Part shown: one piece after another, positions 32,465-41,620 of the stretch
Layout of the letters: the number at the start of each line of letters is the position of its first letter
Position numbering within the stretch: position 1 is the stretch's first letter
From: DSWT01 sp035415725
GTDB taxonomy: Bacteria; Chloroflexota; Anaerolineae; B4-G1; SLSP01
NCBI GenBank assembly: GCA_035415725.1
Contig: DAOOGN010000002.1
Span: 1 to 64,000 of the forward strand
Length of the DNA: 64,000 nt
Direction: 5' to 3'
Notes under the pieces: model-generated
What the model was told of the DNA's origin: nothing
The model's database searches: none
What the model saw: the letters and a program-made list of their open reading frames with translations, nothing else
Program-made: the position numbers and the translations under genes

Positions 32465-33712
32465 CTATCCCTTTTGCATGGGTGGTTTTTTCGGACGGCC
32501 ATGCTCAATACTGGCGCCCACCGGCTTTTTCATTTCCTTTTCCACTTTTTTGCCAGGCATACTGCCGATGCGCATTTCCGGCGCGCTGACGGTTTTGGCC
32601 GGCGCCGGACGCAAAGCCTGGATGATCCGGTAAAGCAACCACAACAGCGCCAACGCGGGAGCAAGGAAGAGCAACCACACGGGGAACAGCACCAGCACGC
32701 GTGGGCCGGTGGGCGTGGCCTGTGCAACAGCCTGCCCATTGCAATCCACCAGGCTCATCTGACCAGGCGTCAGGCTTACAGCAGGCATGCCCAGTCCGCG
32801 CGGGCGCAAGAAATAGCTCATACTGCGTCCTCGCGCCCCCATAAAAGGTGCGTTCCATTGGATAGAGTTCGTGGCGCTGACCGCGCGGTAGAGACTGCCA
32901 ATCTGCGCGAAACTCTTGTCATTGTAGTACTCGGTGACGGCAATATTCGTTGCCACCGTACCCACAATGCCGATGGCAATGTCGCTATAGATGCCCATTA
33001 GTGCCGTCGGGTCAGCCGTTTCATAATAATCTTCGGGCGAAGAGGCAATTTGAGATAACGTTGCCTTATCCGCGCCGCCCAAGGCAACAGTAAATAGCCG
33101 GATTCCATGCGCTTTGGCGGCATCAGCGGCGGCAATGACCGGTGCTGGGCCGTTATTGTTATCGCCATCTGAGAGCAAAATAATCACTTGGCGGGTATTG
33201 GTGGTTACATCCTGGTTGGCGATTTCCTGTGTCGCCGCCGTCAATCCGGCGGCAATGTCCGTGCCGCCGCCCTCATGCACTCGTTGGATAGCGCTGGTGG
33301 CTTTATTGCGATCGTAGGTAAATGTCTGGCGCACAAACGCTCGATCATCGAAAGAGACGATAGCAACGATATCCTGTCCTTTTTGTAGATCCATCAAATC
33401 CACGAAATCCGAAGCGGCATTACGCGCTTCCGCAATGGGCGAGCCGCTCATACTGCCAGATTGGTCAATGACCAGGGCCGCCTGCACCGGCGAAACGTCA
33501 CCGGCATCCGCGCAGGTGGGCAGCGTACGCGCATCGATGCGCACATCTACGTTCACCGGCTCCGGCCAAAAGGCCACACCGGGTCGCGCCACGCGCGAGA
33601 CGATGCCTTCGCGGCTTGTGGCGCGTGCGCCCACGGTGCGGGCCAGGGCAAAGATGACAACGCAGATGGCGGCGATGATGAGTAAAATGAGTTCCCATGG
33701 CTTGAGACGCAT
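32465..33712 (-). CDS. vWA-domain membrane protein with Pro/Arg tail
   Basis: 415 residues with one transmembrane helix at each end (about 7-27 and 342-365). The extracellular part has a von Willebrand factor A domain with an intact metal-ion-dependent adhesion site: D83-x-S85-x-S87 (LVIDQSGSMSG), Thr151 (GGGTDIAAGL) and Asp182 (ILLSDGDNNN). vWA domains bind protein ligands through a bound divalent cation. The cytoplasmic tail ends EHGRPKKPPMQKG. ATG at 33712 has AGGAGG. A full MIDAS suggests active ligand binding, possibly sensing or substrate recognition at the surface. Confidence 0.92.
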   Translation of the reverse strand: MRLKPWELILLIIAAICVVIFALARTVGARATSREGIVSRVARPGVAFWPEPVNVDVRIDARTLPTCADAGDVSPVQAALVIDQSGSMSGSPIAEARNAASDFVDLMDLQKGQDIVAIVSFDDRAFVRQTFTYDRNKATSAIQRVHEGGGTDIAAGLTAATQEIANQDVTTNTRQVIILLSDGDNNNGPAPVIAAADAAKAHGIRLFTVALGGADKATLSQIASSPEDYYETADPTALMGIYSDIAIGIVGTVATNIAVTEYYNDKSFAQIGSLYRAVSATNSIQWNAPFMGARGRSMSYFLRPRGLGMPAVSLTPGQMSLVDCNGQAVAQATPTGPRVLVLFPVWLLFLAPALALLWLLYRIIQALRPAPAKTVSAPEMRIGSMPGKKVEKEMKKPVGASIEHGRPKKPPMQKG

Positions 33713-33729
33713 TTGCTTTACCTCCTGGT

Positions 33730-35160
33730 TTATTTGTCATTTGACGGTTGTTCCTTGTCCGGGAACGGAATCATGCGGCTACTCAGTCCGATTTCAACCA
33801 GGGCATAAACTACACCCGATACAACAGACACAATAAAAACTAGCGACTGATTCTCCATTACTCCCCATAGGCCAAAACCTAACCGCAACTTAGGAATGGA
33901 TATTTGATCCTTAGCGGAATTTGTGCAGAAGTTAGGGTCTTTACAGATTTGATAGCGGATATACCATTTGGTTTCTGTTATGAAAGCGTTTTGTGGCATA
34001 GAGCGAATTTCCCATTGCAACAGAGTTTGATTATTAGCAGAGATCATGATCTGGCATACAGAATGACAATTATTCCCTTCCTGAGGCGTGATGAACAACA
34101 AATGCCCAGGCGCTGGTTCCAGATTGAATGTGATTGTTGTGGTTTGAGGAGAGGAATTGTACAAATACAAAAGGAGATTGCCACTGTCTCCTTCCGAGAG
34201 CCATGCAGGAGAAAAAAGCGTCGCTATTATAAAATCGTCTTTGCCATCATTATTCTTATCCTCAATAAGGATAGGGACATTCAATAGAGTTTCTGAAGGG
34301 GTTAGCGCATAAGTAAAGAAAGAAAAACCGGTTGCAAAGAGCAGAGCAAAGACGATGATTTTGGGGCGCGGCCAACGTTTTACTTTCCAGGTCCCCTCAC
34401 TCAATAAAATGCTAAGAAATTTATTAATGGGATCAGAAGACAAAATATCAGGTTTCTCGATGAGTTTATATGCAGCATATAGTACATATAGCGCAATTAA
34501 ATCTAGTGAAAGATACATTACCAATGCGACAGCTAATATCCAACTTATACCAAGCCAAAGCGAGAAACAGAACAACCCCGGTATTATCAAGATAAGAATT
34601 AAGCGATGATATTTTTCAGAAGTCAAACTCAACCAGATAAATACAACACTACATACAAAAACGGGGACGATTAAAATATTCTGTAGAGAATATGAGATTT
34701 CCCCTAGGCTGTGAACCCGGAGTAGCTTTATGCCGTATGCGAATAATATAGCATCTATCAAGGGTATAAAAAGGAATAAAAAACCTAAAGAACACAGATT
34801 TCCGGGGCGGTGAATCCAAGCTCCGATATGTTTGAAAAGTATGAATGGAGGAGTTTTTCTAAAAAATAAGTGCATTTCCCCTAATGGAGTACACTTGTAG
34901 AGGATGAACTCGCGCAATGCTTTGGTCCTAATCTGCCATTCACCTTCAGTGTCTTTTATAATCCATCCAGCATTACTTAGTTTGTCAATGGCTTCTTGTG
35001 AAGGAGGAATAAGGCTTTTATGCTGTGCCAAATTCGTAAGGATTTTTTTCTCTTTGTCGTTCAATTTACTGAAAGCTTCTTTGGCACCGGGCCAGTTTGT
35101 GAGATGCTCCCAGCGTTTCATTGCCTCAGGATCAAACTGTCTTCCTGGATTAAATTGCAT
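33730..35160 (-). CDS. Winged-helix plus polytopic membrane protein
   Basis: 476 residues from ATG 35160, which shares one base with the upstream stop (TAATG); the frame is open 12 codons further but inside that gene. The cytoplasmic N-terminus has a winged-helix-like segment (LNDKEKKILTNLAQHKSLIP, then AGWIIKDTEGEWQIR and FILYKC), as in the effector-coupling part of STAND-type ATPases. About five transmembrane helices follow (roughly 128-300). The ectodomain has EDKNNDGKDDFII, a dockerin/EF-hand-like loop, and four cysteines. A last transmembrane helix precedes the C-terminus. The DNA is clearly AT-rich. Function unknown; probably works with the adjacent ATPase. Confidence 0.75.
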   Translation of the reverse strand: MQFNPGRQFDPEAMKRWEHLTNWPGAKEAFSKLNDKEKKILTNLAQHKSLIPPSQEAIDKLSNAGWIIKDTEGEWQIRTKALREFILYKCTPLGEMHLFFRKTPPFILFKHIGAWIHRPGNLCSLGFLFLFIPLIDAILFAYGIKLLRVHSLGEISYSLQNILIVPVFVCSVVFIWLSLTSEKYHRLILILIIPGLFCFSLWLGISWILAVALVMYLSLDLIALYVLYAAYKLIEKPDILSSDPINKFLSILLSEGTWKVKRWPRPKIIVFALLFATGFSFFTYALTPSETLLNVPILIEDKNNDGKDDFIIATLFSPAWLSEGDSGNLLLYLYNSSPQTTTITFNLEPAPGHLLFITPQEGNNCHSVCQIMISANNQTLLQWEIRSMPQNAFITETKWYIRYQICKDPNFCTNSAKDQISIPKLRLGFGLWGVMENQSLVFIVSVVSGVVYALVEIGLSSRMIPFPDKEQPSNDK

Positions 35161-36461
35161 TATTGTCGCACTCCCGTAAAAGCTTTTACCAAACAATATC
35201 TTCCGGCAACTTTAACTAGCAACCCTTTATCCAATAGGGGCTGAGGATTTCCTACTCTAAGAAGATCACAATGTTCCCCTAATGCAGCTTGTATTAGGAA
35301 AAAATCCCTTCGTTCTTCCTCTTTAAGGAACCCACTGTGACAGTATCGTTCAAATATATGTTTACCGTACTTTTTTATACTGGGTAATCTTGGACTCGAA
35401 GCCCCTCGCCTTCTGTAAATCGATTTCCATTTATCGAGGCTGATGGTTAGTAAGTAAGGATGCCCCCCACTCGCTTTGTAAAGCGCGGATCGCTGGTTTT
35501 GGTTCAGTGACAATTGTGTGTGGTGTGCAAAAAGTTCCCCAATCTCACTTGAAGACCATAATGGCATTTTTACTGATTGAATGTTATCTTCGTGATCTTT
35601 AAGCCACCGGAATGCTTCTGGTTCGCCTTTTTGCAGAACTCCCAATCTTTCATCAAAAGGTAACTCATCTGTAGTAACAAGCTTTAAAGGTGGTACTTGG
35701 CTATAACGAGCACTATCAATTGCAATTGCAAGGTACATAAGCTCAAAGACAATATCGGGCAGGTTACATTTATAGGCATTGTCAATCAACAGATACCAGA
35801 TGGGACCGGTACCATTTAATAGATCCGCAATATCATTATATTCAGTCCCAAACCGCAATTTGTAATCCGGAAGGGTATTGTATCTTATCGTATGTTTTGC
35901 CAGAAGAGCTAGGATTTCTCCCCGTTTCAATGGTAAATCTAAGCGCACTACTATAGGAGGAAGATCCCTGCCAGATTCACGAGGAGAAGTAAGTTTTTGC
36001 TCAATATAGTTGAGCAAAAAGCTTTTGCCATAACCCGGCCCGCCGGAAATCCAAAGGACTTTTTTGTCAGTATTAGATAAAAAAACATCAATTGCATTTT
36101 GGATCGGAGCTGGGAAAAAAATATCTTTTGTTTTGTATGTCTGCCCCTGATAATAAGCCCAACTGTGCGCGAAAGGAGATTGGATGAGTACTTCTAGTGG
36201 CTCAGAACATTCACGGCGACGGTCATTAACTCTTAATTCTTCGGTGGAAAACCGCAGCTTGCCCGGCAAAGCAAAGACATGGATATCGGATTCAGCACCA
36301 CTTACCGTAACCTCATGTGACATTTCCTTGAACTTAATGCGTATTGCCGCAGTTTGTAGCGATTCTGTTGGATCATCAGAGGTAACAACAAAATGGACAT
36401 CTATGCCATTTGGGTTCCAAAAGTATTCATCAGGATCGGACTTCAAATGATATTTAGACAC
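35160..36461 (-). CDS. STAND/AAA-type P-loop ATPase
   Basis: 433 residues from GTG 36461, with GGAGG upstream. The first 110 residues are beta-rich and end in a segment resembling the vWA/effector-linked domains seen before such ATPases. The P-loop is LWISGGPGYGKSFLLNYIEQ, with Walker B IWYLLIDNAYK and a sensor-like VTTDELPFDER. The C-terminal part (GGHPYLLTISLDKWK, then LLDKGLLVKVAGRYCLVKAF) ends in a winged-helix-like module typical of AAA_16/STAND NTPases, which act as switches in signalling and conflict systems. It is coupled by a one-base overlap to the membrane protein downstream. AT-rich. Confidence 0.8.
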   Translation of the reverse strand: MSKYHLKSDPDEYFWNPNGIDVHFVVTSDDPTESLQTAAIRIKFKEMSHEVTVSGAESDIHVFALPGKLRFSTEELRVNDRRRECSEPLEVLIQSPFAHSWAYYQGQTYKTKDIFFPAPIQNAIDVFLSNTDKKVLWISGGPGYGKSFLLNYIEQKLTSPRESGRDLPPIVVRLDLPLKRGEILALLAKHTIRYNTLPDYKLRFGTEYNDIADLLNGTGPIWYLLIDNAYKCNLPDIVFELMYLAIAIDSARYSQVPPLKLVTTDELPFDERLGVLQKGEPEAFRWLKDHEDNIQSVKMPLWSSSEIGELFAHHTQLSLNQNQRSALYKASGGHPYLLTISLDKWKSIYRRRGASSPRLPSIKKYGKHIFERYCHSGFLKEEERRDFFLIQAALGEHCDLLRVGNPQPLLDKGLLVKVAGRYCLVKAFTGVRQ

Positions 36462-36538
36462 ACCACCCCTCCAAGATGTAACATCAATTCCTCGTTAAAT
36501 TCGTTTTTTCCGGTGATCGATTCCTTGTAGCAAGATTT

Positions 36539-37384
36539 CTATTGGCTCATCTCATTTAATAAAAAGTGGAAAATTCTTCGTTCGAGTACGGGGGCATTCA
36601 TAGAAGCAACCTGCGCCTCGGCAATACGCTCTTTTCTATCACCAATATTCACTCCCTCATAGTGCTCAAATATTGTGATCATATCGTTTTCGGATTGTCC
36701 TCTTGGCGAAATGCCATAGTCAGTTTGTATCTCTTTACGCATTCCCTGACAGATTATTTGATGGTTTGTATTGCCCATCATATGCTCAGCAATCTTGTCA
36801 AGTCCTACGAATACAAATAATACATGTTCTGTGGAGTAGGGGGTTTCTCGATCATCTGGCTGCTCATGAAGCCAATTCTCGTAGCCAGAAATTGCCCCAG
36901 GGGATTTGAGAATTTTAATCACTTTTTCTAAAGATTGTCTTAAAGTTATAATGCTATCTGGGTTGAGCAGCGTAGGGTCCAATAGAGATCTCCAGAGTAG
37001 AATTGTAGGAACCTCACAACAGCCTTTGATAGGGTGGGATTCTCTCTTAGGAGAGCATTCAGGACATTCCCCACAAAACTCTTTTTTTGCCTGTCGGATA
37101 ACGCTTTGTAAAACTGATGTTTGTGTTTCAAAAAACATTTCTGATAAGGGCGGCAAAACGTCCGGACACTCAGCTCCAAAATCATTTTTTAGAACCTGTT
37201 CCGGTTCATACAATACTTTTAATGGGTTTACATTCTTTCTTCGACAAGCATCCATCAGAATACGAGCAAGAAGATAGAATGCCTGACGATTTTGGTATTG
37301 CGCCGCGGCAATCCAAAGCGCAGGAAGATATTTCTCTGTCAAAAACACCCTCTTGTTCAATGTGTTTTGCCATTTTGCTGCCAT
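36539..37384 (-). CDS. Cys-containing cytoplasmic protein of unknown function
   Basis: 281 residues, largely helical. The centre has a cysteine-rich segment (FCGECPECSPKRESHPIKGC, followed by C) that could bind a metal. N-terminal helices (FLTEKYLPALWIAAAQYQN) and later VGLDKIAEHMMGNTNHQIIC look like a helical repeat or adaptor. No signal peptide or membrane helix, and no family recognised. It sits between the AAA-type ATPase gene and the large vWA gene, in the AT-rich block, so it may be the adaptor between them. ATG at 37384. Confidence 0.75.
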   Translation of the reverse strand: MAAKWQNTLNKRVFLTEKYLPALWIAAAQYQNRQAFYLLARILMDACRRKNVNPLKVLYEPEQVLKNDFGAECPDVLPPLSEMFFETQTSVLQSVIRQAKKEFCGECPECSPKRESHPIKGCCEVPTILLWRSLLDPTLLNPDSIITLRQSLEKVIKILKSPGAISGYENWLHEQPDDRETPYSTEHVLFVFVGLDKIAEHMMGNTNHQIICQGMRKEIQTDYGISPRGQSENDMITIFEHYEGVNIGDRKERIAEAQVASMNAPVLERRIFHFLLNEMSQ

Positions 37385-37418
37385 TTGCTAATCATCCTAT
37401 CCTAGTTTTATAGCTGTT

Positions 37419-39620
37419 TCACTTCTCAAATATGGAATCAATGATTAATTTTGACGATTCCTTTGCAAAATCCAGGAAATTTCTCGGGAACCCGTCTGGA
37501 CGTTTAAAAACTTCCAAAATATCTGACTTCTTGATTTTACTAGCCTCCTTAGAGAGTACATCTGCTAAATCGTCATGGTGATTTATCGAAACAGGCATTA
37601 CTTTTTTCTGGTAGAGCAATGTCACTGCAATCATAGGTAAAGCCACTGTCAATGCACCCATAATTAGGAACTGCCATTTTAGATTATTATTGACCACATA
37701 TTGCACTCGGCCCTGTTCCCATAAAAATGTTTTTTGAATCTCGTTATCATGAAACGGAATCCCCTGTACTGTGGAACCAGAAGGCAATGAGGCTGTTAAT
37801 ATTAGTCTAGATGTTGATGACACAGGAAGTATGGTATAGAATTTGCTCCCTCCAACAGAAACTAGTGGGGATGTTTTCAGTTGATCATTCATTTTATAAT
37901 GCAATATGGGAGCATATAGACCAGAAATAGTTTCTGTATAGTGGGCAACAGTCACAGTGATTGGAATATCAAACCCACTTGTTGTTGTGATACGTTGCCC
38001 AACAATCATGTCAAGCTGAGGCAGTAACCCACTGGAGAAAACTTCATTTTTGATAGTATGATTATAAGAAAAAGGGGTAACAGATATTAGCGTTGCAGTG
38101 TATGCACCAGCCAGTGTCGGTGTAATTGTTCCTTCCCACCAACCATCTTCACCTTGCATTAACAGTAATGGAACACTCCCTGGCTGTACTTCTGCTTTGA
38201 TTTCAAACCCCTCCATTTGAGGCATAGGTTGTCCATCGTATAAAAACCGCCCACGAATTTTGACCATGTCCCCCACAGCCACTTTTTCTGGTAATACCGA
38301 GGTCTCTAGACTCGTCAGATACAACTTATCATCCACATAGAACTGTTGTTGCGCCTCATTCAGGGCCCCATGCGTCCAGGTTATTGGTACTATTGGAACA
38401 AATGTCACCGTATATGTACCAGGGGTTGTGGGTGTAATGCTCCCTGTAAAATGACCTTCCGATGTTGGTTGTAAGGATATAGTTTCGCCAGAAGGTTCCA
38501 GATGGGTCCGTATAGTTACTGATGTGTTTACAAAAGATTGCCCCCTGACGACTAATTGTGCTGAAAGCTGTATGGGCTGATTAATATGCGCACGTTCTGG
38601 CACGAGCGCGGTAAGGACATCTAGTGGGTAAAAGGATTCACCAAATGTGTAATACACTAACGTTTCACCTGGTTGCGCTTCGGGGGATCGTTGCAAAGTC
38701 CCTTGAATTTCACCAAAAGGTGGATTTAACCACCACCGTTCCGAAGCCCCTTTCACAGCAGGAGCGATATTCCAATTGTCTAGCATTAAGTCATCGGCAA
38801 TAAGTGTTACACTAACCACTTGGTGGAAAGGTGTAGCAGTCGCTAAGGACAGGGTGGTAGAGACACTAAACAAGGTAGATTTTTCAAAATGTTCCGAAGG
38901 TGCGCCCAGGCCAAGATGCTGAAGTATTTCAGCATATACAGCTTGACGGTCCATATCACCATTGACCATCACTCCTGCATTTTCTTGCCACCATTCAGAA
39001 TCCTGATTTTCTCCAAACAGGATTGGAATCACTTGAATCTGTTGATTTTGGCGTAGGTCTGCCAATAATCCTGCAATTATATTTTTTTGTTGATCCAGAT
39101 TTTTACCTTCAAACTCTCCATCCGAAAACAGAAGCACATAACACTTTTCGTTATCGGTCCTGTTGCCACAATGCAAAGTCTGTCCAGTTTCATCCACAAA
39201 ATACTGCCTGGCAGCCTTTAGTCCTTCCTCAAAGCTTGTATTATTTAATCCTTCAACATCAACCGCACCAATTTTCTTCAGATCTGCTAAGGACCAGGCA
39301 TTTACCCATGTCAAAGGCACCAACCGATCCTCTTCTCTAACCTTTCCATAGAAACGGATAACGCCTATCCGACTTTGCTCAGAATGAACCATTTGCAAGT
39401 AACGTACTAAAAAACGCGCAAAACGGATACGTCTATCTTCGGGATCGTTGTTAACATTAAGTCCGCCCCCACCTGTCATACTGTTACTTCCGTCAATCAA
39501 AAACACAATGTTGTAAGTCGAGCCTTCATGAGCCGTGACGACACTAACAAAAGCAATAAGGACTATCATGGCCAGGCACAAAACAACAGCCACACGATAT
39601 ACCCTACGATATCTCAACAT
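37419..39620 (-). CDS. Large exported vWA protein with Ig-like repeats
   Basis: 733 residues from ATG 39620, which has AAGGAG 6 nt upstream; ATGs at 39635 and 39626 lie before that site. A signal peptide (VAVVLCLAMIVLIAFVSVVTA) precedes a vWA domain with MIDAS D43-x-S45-x-S47 (FLIDGSNSMTGGG) and Asp in LLFSDGEFEG. Ig-like repeats of about 100 residues follow, recognisable by STSVLPEKVAVGDMV-type starts and ITPTTPGTYTVTF/ITPTLAGAYTATLI ends. A transmembrane helix (about 650-672) leads to a short cytoplasmic helical region ending IIDSIFEK, without the Pro/Arg tail. A surface sensor or adhesin is likely. AT-rich. Confidence 0.87.
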   Translation of the reverse strand: MLRYRRVYRVAVVLCLAMIVLIAFVSVVTAHEGSTYNIVFLIDGSNSMTGGGGLNVNNDPEDRRIRFARFLVRYLQMVHSEQSRIGVIRFYGKVREEDRLVPLTWVNAWSLADLKKIGAVDVEGLNNTSFEEGLKAARQYFVDETGQTLHCGNRTDNEKCYVLLFSDGEFEGKNLDQQKNIIAGLLADLRQNQQIQVIPILFGENQDSEWWQENAGVMVNGDMDRQAVYAEILQHLGLGAPSEHFEKSTLFSVSTTLSLATATPFHQVVSVTLIADDLMLDNWNIAPAVKGASERWWLNPPFGEIQGTLQRSPEAQPGETLVYYTFGESFYPLDVLTALVPERAHINQPIQLSAQLVVRGQSFVNTSVTIRTHLEPSGETISLQPTSEGHFTGSITPTTPGTYTVTFVPIVPITWTHGALNEAQQQFYVDDKLYLTSLETSVLPEKVAVGDMVKIRGRFLYDGQPMPQMEGFEIKAEVQPGSVPLLLMQGEDGWWEGTITPTLAGAYTATLISVTPFSYNHTIKNEVFSSGLLPQLDMIVGQRITTTSGFDIPITVTVAHYTETISGLYAPILHYKMNDQLKTSPLVSVGGSKFYTILPVSSTSRLILTASLPSGSTVQGIPFHDNEIQKTFLWEQGRVQYVVNNNLKWQFLIMGALTVALPMIAVTLLYQKKVMPVSINHHDDLADVLSKEASKIKKSDILEVFKRPDGFPRNFLDFAKESSKLIIDSIFEK

Positions 39621-39631
39621 GAACATCTCCT

Positions 39632-40702
39632 TCATCGCAACTGCGGTACCAGCACCCTCTCCACCAAGTTTGGCAGCATGGTTTTCATCTTATGCACTAT
39701 GCTCAAGAAGTCTGCCGGCAGCGTGTTAAGCATATCGGTGGTGGCGCCTTCCTCACGCAAGATGTCTGAGCCGCGCCGGTTCTGATAAGCGTCCGGTGGC
39801 CAGTAAACGTCCTCACGCAGACTCCGGATGGTTTCGTCAACGTCATACGCCGTCCGCCGGAACTGAAATTGCATCTGTCCGTTGGACTTGAGCAGCATGT
39901 ATGCGGCACGGGGGTCGTGAAAGGTTTCTCGATCCTGGAGGCTAGATAAACGCGGCTGGCCTGCGGCACCGGGGTTGAACAGGGCCGGGTGCGCGGGCAG
40001 CGTTTCCCAGGGCGTACAGCCAGTCGCTTTAGTTTCCGGCGCGGATTCCAGATAAGCCGGTTTCCATTTGCTTGTTCCATTTCTTTGCCGCTGTGACTTG
40101 TGCTCAGGACATATCAGGTATAGGGTGGTGTCCTTCTTGTGTTGTTCCCATAAAGGCAGGCTATTCACAAAATATCCCTGGATGTGCGTGTGCCCGAATA
40201 GCCCGTAGGTAATGCCCTCCTTCCTGATAAGATCCAGGTTCTCCCATGCATCTTGCGAAGTTTTGACAGTACCATGATGCCCGTATTTCAATGAGCTATG
40301 AAAGAGCATAAAGTCCTTTAATTCTACCGGAAGCTGGCTGTTCAGGCGGCAAAGTCCCGGCTGCCATTCCCGAATACGCCCACGGTGCTCCCGTGATAAC
40401 ACGGCGCGGGTCCAAATAGTGATCGGCCAGTATTCACGACTGATGGTGTGTGGCGGTTTGTAAGCTGAGTCCATTACATCCATATCGTGATTACCCTGGA
40501 TCACAATTTCTGCATGCTCGGTTATCCAGTCCATACATTCGTTAGGCTGGGGGCCGTAATCTACCACGTCCCCCAACACCACGAAATGCAGGCTTTGCGC
40601 GTTGAGCGCGCGCGCCACATTGACAGCGTCCGTTTCCACCGCTTTGAGTGCAGGGAAATTCGCGTGAATATCGGATAGGACAGCGTATAGGACCGGTTGC
40701 AT
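39632..40702 (-). CDS. Calcineurin-like metallophosphoesterase
   Basis: 356 residues with the full metallophosphatase signature: D11-x-H13 (AVLSDIHANF), GDVVDYGPQPNEC, GNHD and GHTH. This is the layout of the YfcE/PrpE-like family with a two-metal active site, which includes phosphoprotein phosphatases and phosphodiesterases. The C-terminal 170 residues are extra: HPALFNPGAAGQPR closes the core and the remainder is helical and charged. It is cytoplasmic. In a cluster with a protein kinase-like gene, protein dephosphorylation is a reasonable but unproven role. ATG at 40702 has GGAGGGG. It ends 12 nt before the vWA gene's start. Confidence 0.9.
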   Translation of the reverse strand: MQPVLYAVLSDIHANFPALKAVETDAVNVARALNAQSLHFVVLGDVVDYGPQPNECMDWITEHAEIVIQGNHDMDVMDSAYKPPHTISREYWPITIWTRAVLSREHRGRIREWQPGLCRLNSQLPVELKDFMLFHSSLKYGHHGTVKTSQDAWENLDLIRKEGITYGLFGHTHIQGYFVNSLPLWEQHKKDTTLYLICPEHKSQRQRNGTSKWKPAYLESAPETKATGCTPWETLPAHPALFNPGAAGQPRLSSLQDRETFHDPRAAYMLLKSNGQMQFQFRRTAYDVDETIRSLREDVYWPPDAYQNRRGSDILREEGATTDMLNTLPADFLSIVHKMKTMLPNLVERVLVPQLR

Positions 40703-40705
40703 AAA

Positions 40706-41566
40706 TTACCCCTCCGGCGTCAGCGTTGTGAGTTCGATCGGGAAATTTTCCTCGAAGAATAGTAATCTCAGATGACTCTTAGGCACCCAGCCATACGGGG
40801 TGACCAGATGGCAGTAATCCAATGCGATGAGATAGTAATCACCATATCTGGCACAGACGTAGACCTTTTGCCCGCGCGTCAACGTGCCTAACAGTTTGTT
40901 CTTGTTGGGTTCCTCATAGACATTCGGATAACCGGCTTCGCCAACCGCGATCATCGGCGTCGGCGTGGGCGTGTTCGTTGGGGTTGGTGTGAAGGTGGGC
41001 GTGGGTGTATGAGTCGGGGTGGCGGTGGGAGTAGCCGTAGGTGTGTGAGTCGGGGTCGGCGTTGGCGTGAAGGTGGGCGTCGGCGTCAGGGTAAACGTCG
41101 GGGTTGGCGTGCATAACACATCCCCCGACATATCGCACACACTTGTCGGCCAAGCGATGAAGTTGTTCAACTGCGCCAGCACGACAGCCAGAATAATCAA
41201 GGCAGCAATCCCGATTGCAGTATTCCGCCAGGTCATTTTGCGTGTGACGGCGTCTCGTCGTACTCTTGCCTGGCTGTGATCTGGATCGAGACTCAAAACA
41301 TCGCGGTAGTGATTACGCGCCTCCCGCAGATGCCGGTGTTCCTCTGCACTAATGCCAGCTCTATACCGGGTTTCAATTAAGCCCACCCGCGCGCTACTTT
41401 GAGACTCTTCAATATTCAGTGCGCGTTCTAATTCCATCGCCCGCTTGAATTTCTCTTCCGCTGCCGGGAAATTATCCTTTTCCAGAGCGTGTTGGGCATC
41501 TTTGATTGAATTATTCAATTCAACGGTTTTTGTTCTACGTTCGCGTTCCTGTTCTAGGGGCGTCAT
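40706..41566 (-). CDS. TPR, transmembrane, Thr/Pro-linker and SH3-like stalk protein
   Basis: 286 residues from ATG 41566 with GGAGG upstream. Cytoplasmic N-terminal tetratricopeptide-like helices (DAQHALEKDNFPAAEEKFKR, REARNHYRDVLSLDPDHSQA) are followed by one transmembrane helix (about 113-133, NTAIGIAALIILAVVLAQL) and a long Thr/Pro linker of TPTPTFT-type repeats encoded by near-repetitive DNA (40960-41110). The C-terminal ectodomain resembles an SH3b fold: VGEAGYPNVYEEPNKNKLLG, RGQKVYVCARYGDYYLI and YGWVPKSHLRLL. SH3b domains often bind cell-wall peptides. The gene is close behind the giant helical protein and shares its repeat style. Confidence 0.83.
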   Translation of the reverse strand: MTPLEQERERRTKTVELNNSIKDAQHALEKDNFPAAEEKFKRAMELERALNIEESQSSARVGLIETRYRAGISAEEHRHLREARNHYRDVLSLDPDHSQARVRRDAVTRKMTWRNTAIGIAALIILAVVLAQLNNFIAWPTSVCDMSGDVLCTPTPTFTLTPTPTFTPTPTPTHTPTATPTATPTHTPTPTFTPTPTNTPTPTPMIAVGEAGYPNVYEEPNKNKLLGTLTRGQKVYVCARYGDYYLIALDYCHLVTPYGWVPKSHLRLLFFEENFPIELTTLTPEG

Positions 41567-41620
41567 TTCTCCTCCAAAAATCTTCCGGTCTCGCAATCAA
41601 CTTATGAGTTTGTATCCTCA

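Noticed and set aside
40960..41110. Short tandem repeats considered as a CRISPR or satellite array
   Set aside because: The repeats encode the in-frame Thr/Pro linker of a membrane protein and have no spacers.
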